DNA of 64,000 nt from Xestospongia bergquistia (taxonomy: Eukaryota > Porifera > Demospongiae > Haplosclerida > Petrosiidae). The stretch spans positions 126,501 to 190,500 of the forward strand of contig OZ014411.1 of NCBI GenBank assembly GCA_963965975.1. Reading direction: 5' to 3'. Both the position numbers and the translations under genes were made by a program. Below, one piece after another: positions 56,433 through 64,000 of this stretch (the first letter of the stretch is position 1; each line of letters starts with the position of its first letter). The notes beneath the pieces were generated by a model that saw only the letters and a list, made by a program, of their open reading frames with translations, searched no databases and was not told the DNA's origin.

Positions 56433-58465
56433 GTAAGCTCTGCATTATATTCTAAAGAAAAAATTAAACACAGTGTACCTTACCAAAATAATTCATAAGA
56501 ATTATATAAACCTGTCAATGAGGTAATTTGTAAAAAATATCACATAAAGATATATATATATATATATATCATGGTGAGATTCATAACCCATATATTTTTA
56601 AATAAACGTTTTGGTTCTATATAATGCATATAGACCTCATAGCAGATTAGTGTTTAAATGTATTAAATAGCTGGTCTCTTCTTCGTAAACAGCAAAGTGG
56701 CAGATTTATACAGACTTGATGACTAGCTTTATCAGTTTGGTCATTGTTGACAGTATTGTAAGTGTATAAACCTTCCAACCTGTATGAGAGATAGACTATA
56801 TTGCTAAGCAACCTAATGCTACATTATATTGCAATAGTGGTGGGTTAGTACAAATCTTATGATAAGTTACATCACATATGTCATGGTTCATTAATCTATA
56901 TGTGTTATGTAAACCAGTCAACTCAGAATTTTTTAAAAGATTCCCTCTCAGGCAATAGCTGTTTTAAAACCCCCTTGTTGGCAGGTCTATACAGTGCATA
57001 TAAACCACTGAACCTTGAAATATATTATACATATATATAATGCAATCGATCAACCTTTTGTCTTTATTTAAACTATTAAATTTGTTGACACACTGTCATT
57101 TTTTATTGTATGAGTATGATTCTGACTCTCAAGGTATTTAATTAATTTATTTTACAATAGACATCACATAATATTTATTTTCTTTTACTATAAAGGTCAA
57201 TCATTGAAGTACCAGGAAACATGAAATTTGTTCTGTTGCTCATAACAATGATAGTATATAGTCTATATATGTTTGTATATGATGTACATGAAAGTTTGCT
57301 GTATCTATGTTTATTACATTACTTATATTAACTATATGCTGTGAAATGTTTAAACTTTATTAGTTATTATTTCAACAGTTTATTACCTTTGATTATATAA
57401 TATGCAACAACTTTAGTGTATCTGTACATATTTTATTGCTGCTTTATTTTAGAATTGCAGTTCAAGCTTTAAGATTTTTTATTTTGATCTTATGAGCTAT
57501 ATGTGTTGCTGTTTTGGTTTATTTTATGCTATATGCTTTATAATATTGTATTGTAGATATATATATTATATGAAGATATAAACCTTTTTAAAATTTTCTT
57601 AATAAAAACAGTTTTTAAAATTATAAACAATACAGAACATATATAAACTGGACACACAGCTTAAAATTAGTTTTCAAGTAAAACTACAGCGTGTATTAAT
57701 ATACTTCATGTTCCTGTAGATAACTATACTGTGCATAGTTGATGGAGATGATATCATATAGTTCATTGTCATTGCCTCTTACAGAAGTAGAAACAGACTC
57801 CAAAACTATTGGCATACATACATAGTCCATAATTGTTCTGTTCATATGTATATACTTTAATTTGTTGTAATATTTGTCATTTCCAATAGAACACTGAGAT
57901 AATTATTTTATAATTAGATTCCAATGTATGGTTAATAAGGCCTAAATGGCTACACCTACATTTTAATTTCCTCCCATATGTCTAAACCCAATTGCATTAT
58001 TACTATTAATAGAAAATTCAAAATGCATTTTGCATAAATGGATTTTGCATTTTGCACGTAATGCAATACCTATTTTGAACTCAATATATTGTGTGTGTCA
58101 ATTGCATGAACAATCCATAGTAGATATGCAGGCAGATCTAGACAAAATCTTTTAGAAAGTTCTCAAGCAAGTCCACTAGAACAGACTGAAAACACAAGTA
58201 ATCTATTTCTGAGTGTTGTGACAAATGGTTAAACTTGTAGCCATTGGCATAGATTTATGTGTACTGATCTCCATCAGTTTGTAACGAGTTCCACTGCAGC
58301 AGACTAGTGAAGTATAACATAGCATCCATAAATCTGACCTCCTCTGACTCAGCAATGTTTGCTTAGTCAGCAAATGATGTATGTAAGTGATATCATTGTT
58401 ACTTTGTTTACTTAGTAATTGATGTAAGTGTTGTTGTTATTATTATTATTATTATTATAATTCAG
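56433..58465. other. Long intron or 3' flank
   Basis: Contains a TA run at about 56552-56569 and, at the right edge, a (TTA)n run (58437-58458). No exon seen in the 2 kb. Confidence 0.45.
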
Positions 58466-58576
58466 CAATGTTTCAAGACATATACTAATGGACTGATTTC
58501 TTCTGATACTATTGTGTCTAGCATTGACATTGATAGTGAACTCTTTGCAGTAGAAGGAATGAATAAAAGCATTAAG
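58466..58576 (+). CDS. Candidate exon 34
   Basis: 111 nt, phase 0 at both ends, between AATTCAG and GTGAGT. Codes QCFKTYTNGLISSDTIVS and then ELFAVEGMNKSIK. A good open frame with good borders but no domain. It may continue the ANK-ROC-COR-Death gene. Confidence 0.45.
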
Positions 58577-58647
58577 GTGAGTCTAGACTGCTGTAATGAG
58601 CAATCAAATCTATTGCACACACAGCTGTGATTGTCATCTCTTTTAAG

Positions 58648-58695
58648 GACTCAAGAAGTATTATTGTGGTAGCTAATAGCGAAGGGTTCATAAAG
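58648..58695 (+). CDS. Candidate exon 35
   Basis: 48 nt between TTTTAAG and GTACAC. Codes DSRSIIVVANSEGFIK in phase with exon 34. Borders are weak. Confidence 0.3.
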
Positions 58696-59136
58696 GTACA
58701 CTGGATGATTTAATATAAATATTGATTTATTGTCTATTTAGGTTTTGGAAATTAACTTTCAATAAAGACCTACAGTGGTGTTGTTCCCAACTTCCCTTGT
58801 AATATTTACTTCTATTTCATTATTTTATTTTTCATAATTTAAAATAGAATGTAAATGGTAATAGAAAATTGAAACAATTAATAGGAAAATGGCCTCAAAA
58901 TTGAACTTGTACATTAATTAAAAACAGTAGCAAAATGGTAGGAATTAAATTTGAAACAGTAAATTTAAACAACAGTCAATAGTTAACGGAGTGACCAGTA
59001 CATGTTGAGCAAATGGGACTCACTTAATTTCATACCTCCAGCTGAAAGATATAATATTATTTTATTAATTAATTTAACATTTAACAAACATCTAGTACAG
59101 TTGAAAGTTGTTTTACCTTTTGTCTTGATGTGGTAG

Positions 59137-59515
59137 TACCAAGACTTCCTGTCAGTGATCATGTGAGATTAACAATAAAGGGAGATGATAATAGTATTCA
59201 TAACAGGAAATTCCCTCCAAACTTCACACCTTTCAAATTTTTGATTCTAATGGAAGAAAAAGTGAGTGAGTTAAAACATAGTCCTTGGAAAGAAATGCAG
59301 TTACCTTTAACACTGTTAATCTTTATAACAGACTACAATACCTGAAACAAGTAGAGAGGAGGTAAGACAGCAATTTTATAATGATCCATCTTATTATATT
59401 AAAAGTTTATATAACATAGACTGACATTGAAGAAGTAAGAATGAAATGCTTAACATAAGTAACATTAAAGCCTGTACAAGAAAAAGAGGAAGAAGACGAT
59501 GACAAGGCTTACTAA
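59137..59515 (+). CDS. Candidate chain of four small terminal exons
   Basis: Blocks 59137-59261, 59332-59361, 59420-59434 and 59471-59515 join in one frame across three short introns with donors GTGAGT, GTAAGA and GTAAGA. The first codes PRLPVSDHVRLTIKGDDNS and then FKFLILMEEK; the others add TTIPETSREE, TDIEE, and the acidic end PVQEKEEEDDDKAY with TAA at 59513-59515. It enters in phase 1, which exon 35 does not supply, so at least one link is missing or misplaced. It could be the 3' end of the big gene or a separate small gene. Confidence 0.35.
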
Positions 59516-61189
59516 GTCAGTAGCAGTGAAGAAGTAAGAACCTGAACTGTCAATACTGTGGATTAATCCACTCTATATTATAGTACCTCCAGTGTGGTCA
59601 ACCACCCTGCATAGGCAGGGGTTGCGGAGAAACAGTACCTGATAACAGTGTGAGTACATTAACAAAAGTTAACTTATGTCATTATCATTTTATGTAAAAC
59701 TATACACAGTTTTGTAGGTTTTATTGGCCCTTAATAAAAGTAAGTCAAATGAAAGTATCAATCAAACTATGTCATATATACACAGGAAGCAATAACAAAA
59801 AAAAATCACCAATGAGTAAGTCCACAACACAATTCATTAAACTTTATCCTATGTCAAGTCAAAGTGTGCTGTTAATAACTTTAAAAAATGACTAAATGCG
59901 TGTTTTTTGTGAAGCATTATCGTGCTTTTTTAAAAGTAAGCACATAATGACATGTTGTTATTATGATTAATGAACTTATAGAAACAAAGAAACAAAAAAT
60001 ACAGAGAGAGGAGGAAGGAAAAAAGAGAGGGAGCTTACATTAAAGGACATGGAGGGAGCAGGAAAGAGAGACCACCAAAATTCTCCAGAAGAAGAAAATA
60101 AAATTTAGATACATTATTAAAATCGTACATAATACAGTTACAGTTCAATTCTATTATGAAGATTAAATAGTGTGGAAAGACTACACCTACTATTACTTGC
60201 CTGGACCATGAGGAATAGAGAGAAGTCTCCATGACTGTATAATATGTAGGTCCATGTCCAACTAGCATATGTCATCGTTCCAAATAGACAGTACTTACAG
60301 CAAAAATTAAAAGTAAATTGCACAATCAGGCTCTCTTCGTCACGGCTCCGTATATTGACAGGTATAGGCGTGGCCATGTTTTACTAATTTTAAGTCATTT
60401 ACATTTATATACAAATTTCAGAAGGTTTCCGCTATATTTTCCGTATACTAAGATATATTGAAAACAAAATTAATATCCAACACTGGCTGATACCTCTAAG
60501 ATAAACCAATATGATGTGTGCAAGCATAATAAAGTTATCTATCTGTCTGAGAAGCCTGCAACAAGTCAACAAGAGCTAGCAAATGAACTCATACAAATAG
60601 ATACGGTTATATCACTCCACTTGCAAGAAATATTCAACTTAAATAATTCAGTTCAAGTCTTCCTGCACTAATGGCATCAATCACTATTTCCAATTACCTG
60701 TGACTTCATGAAAATACACTAAAAATATAAAATAAGTATAATTCTTGTATCTAAAATGTTCTGAATTCACTGCAAAGTTCACTAATGGACACGCTAGCAA
60801 AAGAATTCACTACATTGTTACAAGCAATAGCATATAATGTTACATCATGTAAAGTGACCTGGTTTAAAACCACAATGAACCCTTACTTCCAATACATAGC
60901 AGCAGCTATGCCAATCCATAGATATAAATATCTTCTTCGGTATCTTGGATGTAATGTTCAGAGGTTACCCTTGAAAATTTTGAGCATATATGCAATAAAT
61001 CAGTGAATACATACTACACAGACCACTTTCTTACAGTAATATTATATACTACTAAAGCATTTAAGATGAATTGCTTAGAACAAATAAGAACACGTTGGTT
61101 TAGACTGCTTTTTCTTAATAAACTCACGCAATTGTTATGGAAAACACTAAAGTAGAGGTGCACATTTGGACATATGGCTGAGGTATGAG
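59516..61189. other. Non-genic sequence
   Basis: A purine-rich stretch (59990-60080) and AT-rich DNA. The 73-codon frame at 60785-61006 weakly resembles part of a piggyBac transposase, too short to call. Confidence 0.4.
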
Positions 61190-62560
61190 GTACATACCAT
61201 GGTCACACAACAGATCTAGGACATTTAGACTTACCTGATAATATCAGACTCACCATTGGTGGATAGTTGCTTCAAGAAATCTAATTTCAACATATCTTAG
61301 ACAATGTATGTGGCAGTGTTGACACAGATCTGAAACGAGTTCACTCAGTAAGTAGAAAGGACATAAGAAATATTGAAAAGTCATATCATCTAATACTGAA
61401 AAAAAAGATAAGAATGATGCAACAAGTTTAGACTGTTGGGCAAAAGAATGATGGAAAAGGAAGAAATGAATCCAGTGACAGTTTATAACCTCAACTGATG
61501 CTATAAACAATGACTGGATTCCTTTGTCCTCAGTCAGCAGAATACAACATCATGTGTGATAATGACTTCCTGCCATGTTTACAAACACTAATGGAAGTGT
61601 CAATGATAAAGAAATCTTGGCATCAAAAAAATATTATACATTGACTCAATCCATGGTACTAACAGCTATTACTGTTTGGTATATAGTCATAGATGAGTTT
61701 GGTGAGGATTACACTGCTGGTTAGTGTTTGTCACATTGCGAATATCTATTTGTGCTTCATCATTTTCTAATAGCAGTTAAGAAGAGGATTGGCTTTGTAA
61801 CACCATATTGGTTCATGTCTGATGACACTGGACAGTTTTACACTGCCTGGAGGTCAGTATTTTGTGAGGTCAACAATAAACTAATATATATGTATATGAT
61901 GTTTATTGTGACCTCACCTGGCATGTAGATAGGATACGGCTTGAGAAACTCTCCTTGATAAAGACAAACATTTGGAGATAACAGCATATCATAACTTACA
62001 TGTTTTAATGGGAGAAAAAGACATACGGAAGTTTGAAATGTTTTGAAAAAACAGTTCAACAACTTCAGATGAATAATAAAACATCCCTTTTGCAGAGTAC
62101 TTCATTAGAACCTACATAGACAGAATACAACAATGAGCATGATGATACAGATAAGGATCATTTATCAATACTAATATATACATTAAAGCTTTCCTTCTTG
62201 CTTTAAAATACATATACAGTAATGGAAGATCAATTACAGTAGACAATCAACATTAATTTGCTAATGAAAATCACAAGGGACAAAGCATTCCAACAATTTA
62301 TAAAAATATCCAAGGGTATTTATGTACATATCAAGACTGTGTTGCCATAGAAAACATTTGCAAACACATTAATTTAACAGTACACTTTCAACAACACAAC
62401 AATCCAAAACGACTACATAAAAGCAACTCAACTAATGATAGAAAGAATCCAGACAATGAGCTAAATGACTTACTTGAAGCAATAATGTCTGATGGTGGTG
62501 ACTTGGATGTTATCAAAACAAGACAACGCATTTTTGGCAAAGTTCAGGCTATTACAACAT
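61190..62560 (+). pseudogene. Broken MULE-type transposase
   Basis: Pieces in several frames follow the order of a Mutator-like transposase. YHGHTTDLGHLDLPDNIRL is near 61196-61252. A helix ending VHSVSRKDIRNIEKSYHL lies near 61340-61390. A first catalytic Asp, IDSIHGTN, is near 61641-61664, then VIDEFGEDYTAG, then a second catalytic block, YWFMSDDTGQFYTAWRSVF (61807-61863). EYFIRTYIDRIQQ follows near 62098-62135. At least two frameshifts and several stops are present. Intact relatives cut and paste DNA. No terminal inverted repeats were found, so the element limits are unknown. Confidence 0.65.
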
Positions 62561-63584
62561 TATTAGAATGATATACTTATAAGTCGATGCTATAAATAAT
62601 TAATACAGCATAGTAGAAAAAGAAAGAAATTTGAAAAAAACTTAAAAAAATACACTATGACAAAGAAAGTAGCATATGTAGGCCTGAACTTAACATCAGT
62701 GAGTAATTAATAACATTCACCTTCTATTTGTAGGTACTCTAATGCTGTTATGTACCAAAGATAGAACAAATAAGGTCATTGATGGAACAGCAGCCAAATT
62801 TGTACTGGTACAATTTTAAAAGAGATTGAACAAGCTTCTAGAACATATATTTGACTTCAAAATAACTAACATACACTGATAGGATTAAATGACAAAAGAA
62901 GCATGGGAACCATTATAACATCTAGGTAAGATCACGTGGTATTATACTGAATTATGATCAGTAACCTAAGTACTAAACATTTGTATGAATGTGCTCTCAA
63001 TGTCAACTATCTATGAGACACAGAAATATGATAGAATGTGCATGACTGCTGTAGGTGTTTTCACTGGTAAGTTCATTAAATGTATATTTATATACTACAA
63101 TAGATATTAACATATAGACCAAGAATTAACACATAATAAGTCAATAGTTTACCTTCTATTTTCTAGGACATGTGTGAACATGGACATTCCATCAACAACT
63201 GTATGGAATTGCTTGAGTTGTATTTGATAAAGTCAATTGAAAGAGAGGAATGATTATATTTTAAGTTATGCAGTTATAAATTGCAGCTTGTCATCTATAG
63301 AAAAAGATTACAGTGTTGGTTTAACTTGTTATTATTTGATTTAACAATTTTCTATCATAGTTATGTAAGGTACAAAATATGCATACATGTTCAATACAAA
63401 AATTAACTATTATGCATTAAAATAATCAATAATAATTATTATTTTCCTTTTAGATAGGTAAGAGAAAATCAGACTGTACTATAGACAGAATGGATCAATT
63501 TTCAGATGTTTACTTGTATCTCTTCCCAAGTCAATTTATACTCATGCTTCTTTGTTTGTAATAAGAGAGAGATTCCATGCATTC
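62561..63584. other. Non-genic sequence
   Basis: AT-rich, no recognisable gene or element. Confidence 0.4.
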
Positions 63585-63640
63585 ATTAGGATTATTAGGA
63601 TTATTAGGATTATTACGATTATTACGATTATTAGGATTAT
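63585..63640. repeat. 9-bp tandem repeat ATTAGGATT / ATTACGATT
   Basis: About six units; individual units switch between AGG and ACG. The core TTAGGA recalls, but does not equal, the metazoan telomere repeat TTAGGG. Confidence 0.85.
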
Positions 63641-63704
63641 TAAGTTGATAGATTATTGTCATGTTGTGACACCATTTTAATTATGATATATATTTAAACA
63701 TAAA

Positions 63705-64000
63705 TAGCAGGGGTGGAGAACATATTTGAATTTGGGGGGGGGGGGGCACCAAAGGAGGAGGTCTGGAGGGCACAGCCCCTAGAAGCTGAGGAGTGTTTTT
63801 GCTTTTAATCTATTAAATACACATCAATCTTGGTACCCAATTGCCACAATTATTTTATAATTACAATGAGCGTTTTTCATTGTTCTCTACATATTGCATA
63901 CTTCAGTTTAAATTTTTTTTGGGGGGGGGGGGTACAATGAGTGTGTTGTATTTTTTTGGGGGGGGGAGCATGTACCCCTGGTGCCCTATAGGTTCCTCCG
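63705..64000. repeat. G-tract repeat element, continues past the window
   Basis: Three long G runs (from about 63727, 63920 and 63957) are next to GGGGTGGAGAACAT on the left and a GGTGCCCTATAGGTTCCTCC end on the right. The layout resembles the 1534-1827 element (GGTGTAGGAACA plus G-tract plus CAC), so it may be a relative. Confidence 0.5.

Noticed and set aside
60785-61006. 73-codon frame with a piggyBac-like look (MPIHRYKYLLRYLG)
   Set aside because: Only one short block resembles the family; no catalytic residues or TTAA-flanked ends were found.
1-64000. tRNA, rRNA or other structured RNA genes
   Set aside because: I looked for tRNA box-like segments and conserved rRNA stretches and saw none I could support.

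Overview
The window is eukaryotic, not bacterial. It is AT-rich, genes are split into many short exons with GT/AG borders, and transposon relics, microsatellites and diverged intron duplications are everywhere. A dense ankyrin-exon array feeding a ROC-COR-Death protein, with Gmr1-like, Ginger/KRBA2-like, MULE and hAT-like remnants, fits an invertebrate metazoan. A demosponge such as Amphimedon is my best guess. That is inference from gene style, not from a marker gene.

Left part (1-18.4 kb): mostly non-genic and repeat-derived. It holds a fold-back repeat (650-1055), a small terminal-inverted-repeat element (1534-1827), a broken pogo/jerky-type transposase (about 3240-4690), three decayed tandem AT-hook exons (4767-5096), a broken PGAM5-like phosphatase remnant (about 5294-5813), an internally deleted Ginger/KRBA2-like integrase element (about 11505-12655), and one orphan ankyrin exon on the minus strand (14309-14407).

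Centre and right (18.5-59.5 kb, plus strand): a very large gene or a chain of tandem genes. I count 22 intact 99-nt exons, each coding exactly one 33-residue ankyrin repeat and each phase 0 at both ends. Two odd-length ankyrin exons (105 and 93 nt) and three broken ones accompany them. The array leads into a 2064-nt exon (52859-54922) with a last ankyrin half-repeat, a ROC-type P-loop GTPase domain and a COR domain, followed by a linker exon and a Death-domain exon (55257-55594). ANK-ROC-COR-Death is the order of the C-terminal part of DAPK1, here without a visible kinase. Introns carry a Gmr1-like gypsy fragment (28.74-30.31 kb), an hAT-like BED element (33365-34286) and a Ty3/gypsy element with paired 216-bp LTRs (47216-52261). 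All three keep enough sequence to be classified, but their coding regions are broken or incomplete.

Right end (59.5-64 kb): non-genic, with a MULE transposase relic (about 61190-62560), a 9-bp telomere-like tandem repeat and G-tract repeat elements.

The main biological interest is the cassette array. Because every ankyrin exon is symmetrical, whole repeats can be lost, gained or fused without breaking the frame. The window shows snapshots of this: a recent tandem duplication in which one copy lost exactly one exon, a probable hybrid exon, frameshifted exons and a ghost exon copy. Coordinates of exons were placed by eye at splice sites; no transcript evidence was available.
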